Below are positions 35,201 to 46,850 of a stretch of 60,000 nucleotides of DNA, piece after piece; the stretch's first letter is position 1; each line of letters starts with the position of its first letter. Source of the DNA: Polytrichum commune (Eukaryota > Streptophyta > Polytrichopsida > Polytrichales > Polytrichaceae); contig OX485804.1 in the NCBI GenBank assembly GCA_950295325.1, positions 49,540,001 to 49,600,000 of the forward strand, written 5' to 3'. The position numbers were made by a program, and so were the translations under genes. Under the pieces are notes generated by a model, which worked only from the letters and a program-made list of their open reading frames with translations, did not search any database and was not told where the DNA came from.

Positions 35201-38200
35201 TGTTCACAGGAAAAACGCATTCACAAGGAGGAAGGGCCCCCACAAATGAATCATGTCACAAGTATTTTTCCATCCGTCTAAAACATTGTTCTGGATGAGG
35301 CTCTTATCCTGACAATACCTGAACGCCAGCATCACGAATCAATCTCAAGTTCTCGAAGCTTCCCTGAAAATACTTTGAGTCTGTCAGCACACTCAAACAT
35401 GCAGCCCCTCCTTTTTCATAACCTTGTGCAATCCGCACCTGCAAGAGCAGCACTCACATGAGTATTCACAGAATAGAACTTGTTGCTTGAGTTGCCAAAG
35501 CACAACTATGAAAACTAAAAGCTACAGAAATACTACCAAAAGTGATGAGAAAAATACTACTTAGAAGAGGCTGAGATGGTGGAAGCAACTTGAGAAAGTG
35601 GACACAGAGAGAGATTAACAATCCTGGCATGCTCATCCTCATGCTCAAAATAAAATGCATTAAAGAAAACGAAGCACTGAGAAATACTCAAAAGAGGTCA
35701 GAGGGGTATCTAATTACTGCTCAGACACAGGAAATAAACCCACACGTGCATCTAGGTATATCAGTCTGGATACACTGACCCTCTCATGAGTTCACCAACA
35801 ATCACCATGTAAATAGAGAAGTAATAGAGTCACCCTCTAACTCAACATGACTTTCGGTCAGGAGTTGGTTGATTTGCATACAACACCTTCCATGTTCAGT
35901 AAGTTTTTGGTGCATGCTTGGAGGTAATGTAGAGGTTTGAATAAAGAACATTCTATATCAGTATATTGAGGATCAAACTCATTCTGGCATGCCAAGAGGT
36001 GCTACAATGAGTTTGGCCTTAATGAACCGAAACAGGCCACTCTTCATTGAAATTCAAACACTACCTCCAAGGATACAGCACAAGTGGAAAGAAATTATTG
36101 ATATTATATGCAAAAAATTGAATAAAAATTCCTAGGGGATCAACTCCTGATGAAAATTCCCATTGAGATAAAGAATAACTCTAATATACATAGTGAAAGT
36201 AATGGAGAAGACCATAAGATTATTGCCTCGCCACCCACCTGAGGTCAGGGACTATCATGATGGCCAGCCAGGACATTTAGACTTGTTCATATTTAAAGAT
36301 ATGATTCATGGATATGTGCGGCATTTACATACACAGAAACACAGTTATTTGAAAAGTTGGGAGTTTTTACTGGGTCAAAGTTGGGCTGGATGACACCCCG
36401 GCTTGGTGACGCTTTCTTGACCTCAGCAATGAGTGCTGGTTTTCCAGTTTCTGCAGCCCTTGCTCTCAAGGCCCCAACAAAGTCTTTTGTGGGGCCCACC
36501 CCTTTCATTGCCTTATTCAAAGCTGTAAGCGGGGTCCTCTCCTTCATCTACAATGACATTGAAATTACTCAGAACAAAAGTTGATCCTATGTAAGAGCAA
36601 GTATCACATAGGACAACCACTTTAATGACCTCAAAGCTGAAACACTCAGACAAGGTTCAGACAATGGCTCAGACAAGGATATCACTATGATTTGCGGTAA
36701 TCAGATAAACACTAACATCAGTAACTGCAAAGATGCCCAAATTGACTTGAGCCTACAAACTCCCATGTCTAAGCCAGAATCCACTTACTATATATATATA
36801 TATATATAGTAATAATAAATTAAATTAAACAAATCAGGTACTAAGTAAATTGAGACTCATGCATGAATTTTGGACATAATGAAATTGTATACATGTAGTT
36901 CAATGAACAGGTCCTATGATAGAAATGCCAAAAACTAATAATAGGCGTGAACTACATCTCTTGTTATAACCACATCTTTGTTGGCTTTGTCTGTAGGACA
37001 AAGATTATGCATCAACTTCTATGTTTCATGCCCAAATTTCCTAACCACTTTGTGTTCACACTTGGACGTTACTTGTTCCTGCTATTTTTGGTCCAGTTTA
37101 TTTAACATAGATGATGAAAGCTTGCATACCTTAGACAACTAACGAACTAATTCAACTATTAGTTAACTAGTTGCCTTTCGTAACTATAATTGTTCGCAAT
37201 TTGACCTGCCAAAAAATGTAGTTAACTATAGTTGTTCTAAGAACTAGTTAATTATAGTTTATATAAATATATACACACATATACATATCTAGTTAATTAT
37301 AGATATAGATATATATACATATATATCTAGTTAACTAACTATAGTTGTTCCCTAAAATGTATTGAAAAAAATCTAATTGACTATAGTTGGTTATAGGTAT
37401 AGTAAATAGCCATGAATTGGCATGAGCAAAGTGTAGAGCTACAATTGTAGTCTTTCATAAAAAAGGACAGAGCCTCACAGTTCTACCGTTTTCTTGTTAC
37501 ATGTGCATCTAGGGTGGTGTTTCAACTATATCACTTCTCAGGTATGTATAATTAGGGTCTCCATCATATGCTTCGATTTTTCTTACTCCAAATAGTACCT
37601 CTGCATTGCAATATGCATGTATTGAAGGTGCAAACAATACTCTCAAGCATTATTATTTCAGGAGAAATCAATTGTCCAGAGCTACTTAACTCCCAGTTTT
37701 TTGCCCAGCCCTAAATGTTGCCAGATGTAAAGAACCTAACCTAAGTTTTTACCTGATCAACTTCCACATCTTTGTGCCAGACAATTTCCTCCAAGATATT
37801 GCGAGGGATATTTCCCTCACTCTCAATCTTGAACTGGAAAGGGCCCACATTATGAGTTGGTGGCCCTGTCGGAGGTCGTCTCCGGATGTTTATGCCCTGA
37901 GTATTCCGCAATTCCTCCTCAGCTTTCCTCTTCTCCTCTCGCTCTCTCCATTCTGGAGGCATTACTGGCATGTTGCTACTTGGCTGGAACTCCAGAACCA
38001 TTGGTTTCTCATCTGCACTATCAGCCTGTAACATAGAACATCATAAACAATTAGTTCCACAGACACCAAAATAAAAATCCAAACAGATTGCTGTTGTTTT
38101 TCATTTTTCAGTAGAAGCAGATCATCCTACATGGTTCTTCTACACCAGCACTATCATCAGCCTGTAACATAGAAAAACATAAACAATTAGTAATATCACA

Positions 38201-39483
38201 TACACCAAAATGAAAAATCCAAACTCATTGCTGCTTTTTTCATTTTCAGTAGAAGCAGATAAACCCTACATGGTGGTTCCTCACATCATAAGCATAGCAT
38301 ACTTAAGTGGTGCAGGGAGTGTTCACCCTAGATAAGCATCTTGGAGAGTGTACACTCGGTCGGTGTAATTCTCTTTGGCAAGTTCTTTAAGTTGAATCTC
38401 GGTAGATAGGAGAAGTCTTTGTCCGAAGAAGACAGGTAACAACGAGGTGTACGGCCAATGAGAGCTTGCCAAAATACCAAAATCAAAAATCCAGACAGAT
38501 CGCTGCTGTTTTTCCATTTCCCAGAAGAAGTAGAAGATAATCCTACATGGTTCCTCTTTACAACGCGTAGCATTCTTAAGTGGTGTGTTGAGTGTTCACC
38601 CTAGATAAGCATCTTAGAGAGCATACACTCGGTGAAATTCTTTCTCTTTGGCAAGTTTTTTAGGTTGAATCTCTCAGTAGATGGGAGAAGAAGGCTTTCT
38701 CCAACGAAGATAGGTCACAATGAGGTGTTCTACTTATGAGAGCTTGCCAAAATACCAAAATCAAAAATCCAGACTGATTGCAGATGTCTTTATGTTTTAG
38801 CAAAAGCAGATGATTTTCCTACACGGTTCCGCCTCACATCACGCATAGCTTTCTCAAGTGGTGTAATGAGTGTCCACCCTATATAAGAGTCTTGGAGAGT
38901 ATAAACTCGGTGAAACCCTTTCTTTTTGGCAAGTTCTTTAAGTTGAATCTCTCAGTAGATGGGAGAAGAAGGCTTTTTCCAACGAAGGTAGGTCACAATG
39001 AGGTGTTCTGCTAATGAGAGCTTGCCATTTAAACATGCTTGGCATTCATACATGTAATCAAGGACCTTGATTCTTGCCATTTAAATACAAAATGTGAGCT
39101 AATTCAGAACCCCACAAAACCGCAAATAATGCAAAACCAACCCACCCACCACATCAACAACCAAGCCCAACAAACATCAGAAAACAACAAATCAAAGTCA
39201 CACACACCTTGGGAGCATCATCATTGTTTGCAGACACTTGGGTTCTCCAATCACGAGGAGACTGCATCCCGGAGGGCATTTTGAGTCCCAGACTATTAAA
39301 TTTGATGGAATTTGGAAGGCTGAGGGTGAACGAAGAACCAAAAGTCGGCTGCTGCCTCCGGGTGTGATTTGGAAGAGCCGTGAGAGATTGACAACTCAAG
39401 ATTGGCTTGCAAATTTTCTGTCTCCGGTGATGCAGAAGCGAAGTTCCACTTGTGGAAGCTATGGCAGCCATTGATGCCTCCAT
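32271..39483 (-). CDS. IGPS: Indole-3-glycerol phosphate synthase, plastid, 9 exons
   Basis: Catalyses closure of CdRP to indole-3-glycerol phosphate, the fourth step of tryptophan synthesis, in plastids. Exons (minus): 39483-39208, 38025-37753, 36547-36371, 35438-35319, 35025-34861, 34231-34153, 33871-33789, 33360-33292, 32387-32271. All junctions are GT-AG and in phase, giving 452 codons before TAG. Exon 1 is a Ser/Arg-rich transit peptide (start [11 protein letters not shown]; an in-frame ATG 60 bases upstream is possible). The TIM barrel shows [10 protein letters not shown] (substrate Lys and Ser), CKEFIID (catalytic Lys), LIEVHSE (catalytic Glu), INNRSLETF, VVGESGL and VLVGESLV (phosphate loop). 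All expected residues are present, so the gene looks functional. It is slightly longer than the Arabidopsis protein, mostly in the N-terminal region. Introns 3 and 8 hold MITEs; intron 1 holds a tandem repeat. Confidence 0.96.
32488..32836. mobile_element. MITE, GAGTTATCC family, copy 2 (IGPS intron 8)
   Basis: About 349 bp with the same interior as the copy at 18870. The right end '..cgataactc|ta' is intact; the left end reads 'gtaatcctctaactcaacat', with a few bases lost from the terminal 'gagttatcc'. Inverted repeats extend about 45 bp ('cttttggttgggagttgg' against its complement near 32805). Confidence 0.85.
34087..34103. repeat. (TA)n microsatellite, IGPS intron 6
   Basis: Alternating TA over about 17 bases in the intron between exons 6 and 7. 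A similar (TA)n tract lies at 36790-36810 in intron 2. Confidence 0.9.
35827..36181. mobile_element. MITE, GAGTTATCC family, copy 3 (IGPS intron 3)
   Basis: 355 bp flanked by TA (35825-35826, 36182-36183). The ends are GAGTCACCCTCTAACTCAAC and, for the right end read on the minus strand, GAGTTATTCTTTATCTCAAT. The interior matches copies 1 and 2. Confidence 0.85.
37135..37400. repeat. AT-rich degenerate repeat of 'AGTTAACTATAGTTGTT', IGPS intron 2
   Basis: Variants of 'tagttaactatagttgttc' and 'agttaattatag' recur six or more times, mixed with (ta)n and (tac)n runs. No coding potential. Confidence 0.75.
38060..39030. repeat. Tandem repeat, ~275-bp unit, in IGPS intron 1
   Basis: The landmark 'aagtggtg....gtgttcaccctagataagcatcttggagag' occurs at about 38303, 38575 and 38853, giving spacings of 272 and 278 bp. 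A second landmark, 'ccaaaat(c)aaaaatccagac.gat.gc', precedes each unit and recurs as partial copies at about 38065 and 38205. Roughly three full units with partial copies fill most of the 1.2-kb first intron. Confidence 0.9.
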
Positions 39484-40279
39484 GGTGGACAACGATACGT
39501 AAATTATGCAACTCTCACGCCGAACACTGCAAGCACAACCCAATGGCTCCTTTTTTCCCTTTACTTATTAGCTTTTCTCAACCCATCAAGCACAATCTCG
39601 TCAAGTCTGGTGGCTTTGAAGGCTTGAATTAGACCACCGCAACTAAATAACACCCTACTCCGCCGAAAATTAACTATTTTGGCAAAGCACCTACAAGAGT
39701 TATCCTTACAAGTCTCTCAACGACACATCGTTTGGTAGGGAGTCTTGGCTCACTTTGGACACTTCATAATGTTCAAGGATGTGTTCAATTGGCGTGGGAA
39801 CCCCAATAAAATAAGTTTAACAATAAGCTAGTATTAGTGAATTGAAGGGGACGCATTTGACTATGGCCAAAAGACAGTTACATATAAAAACAAATTTATG
39901 AGCAAACTTTTGAAGGGACTTAAAATGATGCTCTCAAATTTTTTTGATAAAGATTTCATTTTTATCTAATTGCTTGCAAGTCACAGTCAAACGCCTCACC
40001 TTCACTTCCCTAAATTTGGGGGTTCTGATGTCACTTCAACAATCCCTTAAACATTATAAAATGTCAAGTGGACCAAAAGTCCCTATCAAAACATGTGTGT
40101 TAGAGAAACTTGAAAGGATAACCTTGTTGCCCAATATTTTGGCAATCAAAATGTGCCTAAATTTGTAAACAAGTAGAATTCAAAGTGCCTGAATCTGACG
40201 AAATACCGTGTGTGAGGATAATTATATTTTTTAATAATTAATCATTTTATTTTAAAGATGCCCAGTACAAAATAGATAT
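39484..40279. other. IGPS upstream region
   Basis: Expected promoter and 5' UTR of the minus-strand IGPS gene. I see no unambiguous TATA box or neighbouring divergent gene; the rest is AT-rich sequence without a gene. Confidence 0.4.
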
Positions 40280-41618
40280 TATTCTCCCTCTTTAGTATGA
40301 CACGTTTGGGAAATGCAAAAAATGTCGTATTATCGAGGTGTCATCTTCTCGTTAATATGACAAATGGCGTAAAATTGTTGTACTATCAAGGGAATACAAA
40401 AACATAAGCAATATGAGCTTTAAAACATATACAACGAGTTTAAGCAATATAGATTGTATGAAATAATAACCTGTAACTCCAAACAAATACAAATATTCTC
40501 AAGAACCCTTGAAATAAGAGTTCAAAGATCTCTAGTGTTGCCTACCTAAGTTAGCAATTGTCATCTTATTTGAATTCCCTACTAGCTTTTGAAAACTTAT
40601 AATTTCATTAACACCAAAATGTAAAGAGTTGTCTAATAAAAAATTAGACAACAATGATGCATGACGTTTAGCATCACTAAGCTTTATTGTAGGTGGAGCA
40701 ACATCATTCACATCTACTGAATGCATATCAACATTAAGATCAAAGCCTTGTGCATAATTGATTCCCAAAGCAACATTCACCAACTCATCAGTACTCAATT
40801 CTAGCTCAATAATCTCTTCCCCTTCCATCTGAATGTAAGTCTCAATCGACATCTCATCATCACCCAATCGCAACTTTGAAATCAGAGCACCAAGTTCATT
40901 TGATTTTTCCCCCTTTCATCAACTAGGGCAATATCAACATTCTATGTTGCTGGTAATATACGCGCCATCCTCCAACAATTCATGACTATTTGTGCATCCA
41001 ACTCACTCCATACTTTATAACTCCACATGATAGCTTGTCTGATGTTGGGCACCACCTTCCTTAAGTCCTTCAATGTAGCATCATCATATTGTGACAAAAC
41101 CCACCGCAAAAGTTTCTTCTTGTATTGAATTTTGAAAGGTGCTATATACCTTGATCCAAAGGTTGAACTACGCTTGTAACATTGGGAGGAAGGAATACCA
41201 AAGTCATGTTACTCAATTCTAAGGTTGAAAAACCATGAGACTTACCAACTTTGGCACAGCTAATAACATGTGAAGACGCATTATCCAAAATCATAATCAC
41301 CTTTCGATTTTAGGCACCCTAACCAAGTCCATTCTACACTAGTAACCCTAATTATCATTAAGTTCCCAATGATAAGTGAAGTTCTCAAGTAGTTCCCAAG
41401 TGAAAATGAATGTATTCTAGATGTACATAACATGGATGAAAGGAATTTTAGCATTAATTCCCTCTTTAATATGACAAAATGGAGTTTCTAAATGTCACAT
41501 TATCGAGTGTTGTAGTCATATAAAAGAAGGAGTTTTGAACTAAAAAGTTTGGTCGCGCTAGAATGTGTCATATTGAGGGTGTCGTATAAACGAGTGTCGT
41601 ACTAACAAGGTTAGACTG
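40280..41618 (-). mobile_element. pogo-like DNA transposon remnant, second copy
   Basis: The right end, read on the minus strand, begins CAGTCTAACCTTGTTAGTAC and is preceded by TA (41619-41620). The left side has the matching inner TIR ('tttagtatgacacg', near 40295) but the outermost bases are lost. Subterminal 'gacac'/'tgtcgtatta' motifs repeat at both ends. The element holds a decayed CENP-B-type transposase gene on the minus strand. It belongs to a different subfamily from 4975-5965. Confidence 0.65.
40532..41360 (-). pseudogene. pogo/Tigger-like DDE transposase pseudogene
   Basis: Minus-strand reading gives KVIMILDNASSHVIS (second catalytic Asp in LDNAxSH), then STLELSNMTLVFLPPNVTSV and VQPLDQG, all diagnostic of CENP-B/DDE_1 transposases. 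A region of several stops and frame changes follows, then an open C-terminal tail (40532-40873) starting RLGDDEMSIETYIQMEGEEI. The N-terminal HTH and first catalytic Asp are not found. Not functional. Confidence 0.8.
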
Positions 41619-41620
41619 TA

Positions 41621-42860
41621 GCCATGTTGTATCATGTTGGAGATGTCTAGTTCTAAGGAGGTTTGATTTGTCCATGTTTGTTGTTAGCCTTGATTTGGCC
41701 ATCTTGTGGATTTATTTAGGATTTGGCATGTGTTTGGCCAATTAGATAGTTCTAGGAGCGTCCCCATCAATTGCACCAAGTTGACAAACAACAATTTCCC
41801 ATGACTATTGGAGGCGGACCTATCAAAAGGTGAGGCCCACGAGAATCTGCCATTGTCATAAATACCTACCAATGGGCAAGGACTTAAATTGCCATAATCG
41901 CATCAAATAGCATGCAATGTTTGCTAGTGGCACCATACCCTCTTCCCAATTAGGAGCTTAGGGGCCAGTCCAATTGTTGTCATCACGTATGCAAAGTTGA
42001 GAAAGGTTAAAAATCTCACCAACAAGGAAGAACATTGTTGTGAATAAATTTTGGAATTCCATGCATACTTAGACTTAGAGTGTCATCTAAGTATCAAACC
42101 TTGATTCTATGTTGTTTTGGTTTATTTCGTATGTATCAGAGTAATTTGCAAGGTAAAGTAGATGAAACCCAATTTTTAGAGTATATAAATGTCTTTGAAA
42201 TAATTATTATAAAATCCATCAAATTTTTACTAAGCCGAGAATAATTGAGCGGTCCACTAGCTTGACGCAACAATTTGTGGCTATCACGCTTGACAATCCA
42301 GCCAGTTGGTCAATGTCAGGGCCAAGGTTTTGCCCATACCCATCACCCACATCACTAAGTATGGGGTCCAATACAGAGCCAAAAAGCCGTCAACTTACCT
42401 CACCAACATTCCTTCAACAAATGGCTATTCCAATGGAATGAAAACCAAATGGATTTGCAAAGGGCGGTGCAAAATATTGAACCAAGGACTTTTATAATAA
42501 TGCTCCTTGGGATAAAAGGTGTGCATATATATTTATTTAAAATAAAAATAAAACCACTGGAAATTTGTTCAACCAAGGTTTAGCATTTTCATGTCTCATG
42601 AAATATACACTCTAGGTATTAACTTATATGGAAGCCAAAGTGGATTAAGGTGGTGGTGTAGACAACAATGACTCTAATTTTTTTAAATATTGGTAGAATC
42701 AAACTTTGAAGCTCAAAGTATCTTCATGATGATGACATATGTATTAATAAATAGAATTATTTTTAACCCCAATGAATTAGATGAAGGTTGATGCCAATGT
42801 TTGAATAGTAGGTATAAATTCAAACATTGGCATCTACGATCTTCTCACAAGTATGAGAGC
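41621..42860. other. Gene-free stretch
   Basis: Short frames only; no recognised domain, RNA gene or element terminus. Confidence 0.4.
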
Positions 42861-42869
42861 CACCCAAAA

Positions 42870-43764
42870 GTTTATTTTAAAATATTATTCTTTTGATGAT
42901 TATATATATATTCTGAAGTATATGTATTATATATACATTGTGAAGTTTCTTTCCTTTGTTCTCTATAGGTCTTGCATCCAAAGTTGGGCTCTCTTTATGT
43001 ACATGGGGATCAGCATGAGTGGAGATCGGATTTGTAGCATCCATATTGAACCGTTTGAGGATATCAACAATATACCAAGCTTGATTAATGAAAATGAAAT
43101 GCATAGAGGGGTTTTGGTGAACATGGAAGCCCACGTAGTAGTCCATGGCGTTTTGTGTCACCTTAAACATGATCGAGAGGTGTTGAATGTCATCGTCAAG
43201 ATTGCGTTCATTGGTGGTGCAAACAATGCCGTCGTCCACAAAAATACCGATGATGAGATCAACTTTGTTAGCATCGGTGATGTGATAATAAATGCAACTA
43301 TCAATGTCGGTAGTAATGAGATCATACAACTTCAAGAAAACATCAAGTGTATGATTCCAAAGTTGCTCGGATTGTTTGGGTCCATAAACTTTTTTGAGAT
43401 GATGACATACATGCTAGGAATATTTAGGGTTTATAAACCCTTTTGGTTGATGCATGAAGATAACAGTGGTAAGGTCATTATTTAGATAGGTTATCCCGAT
43501 ATTGAATTACTTCATATGCATACGAAGTACGGCGATAATAGCAAATATGACTCGAATGGAGTTGTGCTTAATCACAGGGCTAAAGGTTTTAGTATAATCG
43601 ATGTCTGCCACTTGACTATACCCTTTAGTGACCAAATGTGATTTGTATTTGTATACCCTTAACCTTGACAAAGAAGCCTTGTAGAAGGCTAACAACCTTG
43701 TACAAAGAATGATAAAAGCCTCCGTTACTTTACTAGTTCTTGAGAATCTTAATACTTGCATCAT
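42870..43764 (-). pseudogene. Ty1/copia reverse transcriptase fragment
   Basis: Minus-strand frames give KYKSHLVTKGYSQVADIDYT and TFSPVIKHNSIRVIFAIIAV (43507-43764), a frameshifted QPKGF-type block, then KLYDLITTDIDSCIYY and the active-site strand LIIGIFVDDGIVC (YVDD changed to FVDD), followed by YIVDILKRFNMDATNPISTH. This order is characteristic of copia RT. Stops and frameshifts between blocks show decay. No LTRs were identified. Confidence 0.88.
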
Positions 43765-43839
43765 TGTTGCATGTATGTGGAGTACTCTTTGTGCTTTCTA
43801 TCAGTAGAAATCGAAAGAAAATATTTGTATGGTGTAGAA

Positions 43840-43964
43840 TATTTTTTTGAGTACAAAATGGACAAGGCAAACACTATCAACACGCATGTTAACAAGCTAG
43901 TTAGCATGGGATACCTCTTGAAGGCCTTAAGACAACCAATTCCTCAAAAGATGTTGATTACTAA
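43840..43964 (+). pseudogene. Ty1/copia gag fragment, 5' part (interrupted)
   Basis: Plus-strand frame reads EYKMDKANTINTHVNKL and ALRQPIPQKMLIT, as in copia gag (UBN2-type) proteins. It is cut at the TAA target site by the PIF/Harbinger element and continues at 47903. Its direction is opposite to the RT fragment just upstream, so the two do not form one intact element. Confidence 0.7.
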
Positions 43965-44317
43965 GGCCCCTGCCACATGAGGGGCAGGGGAGAGGCAGGT
44001 GTTGGCTAGGCTTAACCTAGCATGGCCACAGCGAAGTGGGTCACTGCCGGGCCACCTCACCCCACGGGAGGTAGTTGCCCCCCGGCAGTGGAAGCAACTT
44101 GGAAGTTGTCGGAGAGTCACAGAGCGGAGCAGAGCAGACTTTGCAAACCAACAGAGCAGAGTAGACCAACGCACTTTGAGTTTTCTCCCATAGCCTCTCA
44201 CAATACCCTAACTTTTATTTTCTCCGAGTTCAAGGCAAGCTAGTTCTCTCCATAACAGAATAAGGGTGCCACTATGGACATTGAGACACAAAGGCTCGCA
44301 ATGTTTTTTTTTTTCAG

Positions 44318-45679
44318 ATGACATTGTATTGCACGATGAATGCTTTGGATAGTGATTTGGCTGTGATTTCAATGTGGCATTGGCAACAACTATGTTGCAT
44401 ATCTATTGCGGTGCAAGGTTTCATGCTGGCGGGTGCGAGGAGGCCCCGACGTTTGTGGACCCACGAGAGAGGGTTGCATGAACCCGGTTTCTTTTACCGA
44501 AATTTGCTCGGATCGTTCAATGCAAGGAAGTTCAAGGGGCGAATGCGTATGGATGTTTCCACATTCGAGTTTTTGTGTGCTTCTCTCGCACCTTCTATGC
44601 ATAGACAAGATACCAACATGCGGTCGGTTGTACCAGTCCAAGTGAAGGTGGCGGTTGCCATTTCTAGATTGGCCACAGGTAACTTTATGCAGAGTATTAC
44701 GGATTTGTATAGGATTGGCTTATCCACTAGTCAATTAGTTGTCTCGCAGTTCACCAATGCTGTGAAATTATTTCTTTTGAAAAAATACATTCGGTGGCCT
44801 TCTACCGCCACTATGGAAAAATTTGCTATGGAATTTGAGAATATTCATCGAATACCGTATGTGGTTGGTGCGGTGGACGGTTCACATATACCCATAGTCG
44901 CACTGCGGCTACATGCGGCCGATTATTACAATCGGAAGGGCTTCCACTCCATCCTATTGCAGGGTGTTGTATCCAGCAAATGCCTCTTCTGGGATTTTGA
45001 TATAGGTTGGGCCGGATCGATGTATGACGCTAACTTATGGGGTCGAACTACGATTGGCCAATTTTGTAAGGCTGGGAAGTTGGCGCCTTACGCATTGGTT
45101 GGCGATGCGGCATACCCATGCCGCCCCTGGATGTTAGCCCCATTTAGGGATCACAAAGACGGGCTAAGTCGGGAAGAATACAATTGGAACTTCGTTCAAA
45201 GTTCCACCCGTATGTGCGTTGAACGAGCATTTGGAATACTTAAGGGTAGGTGGCGAATATTGTTAAAAATAATTGACGTGCACTTAAAGAACGTGTCTGA
45301 ATTGGTGAGCATTTGCTTCGTGCTATACAACATATGCATCATCCTGGGGGATAATTTTTGGAAGACGGAGTGGTTGCAAGAGGCATCGGACGAGGTGCAC
45401 AATGGGTTGTTACGTATGACACCTCCGGGGCCTACGAGTCAAGAGAAACTTGCGGTGACCAACCACGCTCTGCATAGCCTTGCTGGAATTGAAGAAAGTT
45501 CCCGAGAGACACTGGAGTATTTCAAACAAGAGGCTACAAGAGAATATCAAGTGACAATAACAACGGATGGCAAAACGGCAAAAGAATTGAATGCAAGGCG
45601 GAATAGCATTGCCAAGAGCTTGTGGATGGCCAAAACAAAATTATGCGTGGCTGAAACGTTCCCCATGGACGTCGACTAG
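44318..45679 (+). CDS. PIF/Harbinger transposase (DDE_Tnp_4, HARBI1-like)
   Basis: 453 codons without interruption, close to the usual family length. The N-terminus is followed by a helical DNA-binding region (FKGRMRMDVSTFEFLCASLA, RLATGNFMQSITDLYRIGLS). The DDE nuclease follows with VVGAVDGSHIPI (first Asp), ALVGDAAYPCRPWM (second Asp) and CVERAFGILKGRWRIL (Glu); all three catalytic residues are present. A run 'ttttttttttcag' directly precedes the ATG, so an upstream non-coding or coding exon could be spliced here. The gene could still make active protein. It converges with the Myb-like gene at 45706. Confidence 0.93.
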   Translation: MTLYCTMNALDSDLAVISMWHWQQLCCISIAVQGFMLAGARRPRRLWTHERGLHEPGFFYRNLLGSFNARKFKGRMRMDVSTFEFLCASLAPSMHRQDTNMRSVVPVQVKVAVAISRLATGNFMQSITDLYRIGLSTSQLVVSQFTNAVKLFLLKKYIRWPSTATMEKFAMEFENIHRIPYVVGAVDGSHIPIVALRLHAADYYNRKGFHSILLQGVVSSKCLFWDFDIGWAGSMYDANLWGRTTIGQFCKAGKLAPYALVGDAAYPCRPWMLAPFRDHKDGLSREEYNWNFVQSSTRMCVERAFGILKGRWRILLKIIDVHLKNVSELVSICFVLYNICIILGDNFWKTEWLQEASDEVHNGLLRMTPPGPTSQEKLAVTNHALHSLAGIEESSRETLEYFKQEATREYQVTITTDGKTAKELNARRNSIAKSLWMAKTKLCVAETFPMDVD

Positions 45680-46339
45680 CCTAGCCTAGCCCACTACATG
45701 CCCACCTATAGCTTATCAACTAGTTTCTCCATTGTTTTTTGCATACTCATTAATAAAGTCATTTTCATATCGTCATTAGCCTTCAAGCTCTCCAAAAACA
45801 TTTTGCTATTATCTCTAATTTTCCTGATACAACGATCCACAAACATGTCCTCCTTACGCTTAGGCTCCGGCGATTTCGATGAGTTCTCACCGCTCTTGTA
45901 TTCCATTGTGTTGATCTCCGAAGCAGTATGACACTTCACTTCATCCCCGTCCACAACATTGGCGTGGGCATGTGACACGACATTCGCCCGGTCGTGCATG
46001 AATTCGTCAACCAAGTGATACCACCGGCATTTCTCTGATCGCTGCGAGCCGGACTTCAAGTTCATCGCCTTGTCTTCTTTGTAATCGTTGTAGATTGTGC
46101 TCTACTTCTTTCTGCACGCCTCACTGTCCTTCAAAAAATCGGGGCACATTGACACGAGCTTCGTGTGAAGCCGTGACCAATTATCCACACCTACACATAA
46201 AACACAACGCTTGAAAATTGCGTACACTTCAATTCCAAACAAATATAAACAGAGTTGATTGCAATTTTTTGAAAATACCACACTTTTTTGAAAGTATGTT
46301 GCAACCTGTAATCATGTTCTGTTGTAGTCCAGCAGATTG

Positions 46340-46525
46340 CATCATTTAAAAAAAACAGCCTGCTTCTAGCCTAACCAACAGACTAACCTGCCTCTAGCCT
46401 AACCAACAGACTAACCAGCTGCAGAAAGACTAACCAGCAGACATATTAACTACCAGACCAGCAGATTGCAGACATACTAACTAGCAGATTGCAGACAGAG
46501 TGCATGCAGATTAACCAGCAGAAAG
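46340..46525. repeat. 'CTAACCAGCAGA' short repeats in the Harbinger ORF1 intron
   Basis: Motifs such as 'agcctaaccaacagactaacc' and 'agactaaccagcaga' recur imperfectly eight or more times on the plus strand. Confidence 0.8.
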
Positions 46526-46574
46526 GGGCCAGAAACCAAAATCTGCTGCAGTCCAGAAAAACTGATTTTTGAAT

Positions 46575-46850
46575 GAAAACCGAATTAATATTGAATTGAC
46601 TTCGCGATTAACACTAGATTAACACTAAATTAACATTGAATTAACACTAGATTTTGCATTTGATTTAACAGTTAATTCTATACAGAATTCACTTAGGACG
46701 TACATTGAATTCACATATAATTCACTTTGAACCGACATTGACTTCACATTGAAGCGGCATAGAATTCACAATGAATTGACATTGAATCCACATTGAATTC
46801 GCATAGATTTGACATTGAATTGACATCGAATTGAAATTGAATTCGCACTT
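46575..46850. repeat. ~12-bp 'ACATTGAATTCA' tandem array in the Harbinger ORF1 intron
   Basis: About 20 diverged copies of a 12-base unit ('acattgaattca', 'acactagattaa', 'acattgaattga') fill the second half of the intron. It is AT-rich and non-coding. Confidence 0.85.

Noticed and set aside
42853-43485. 210-codon plus-strand frame
   Set aside because: Antisense of the copia RT fragment, whose motifs (KGYSQV, FVDD) are on the minus strand.
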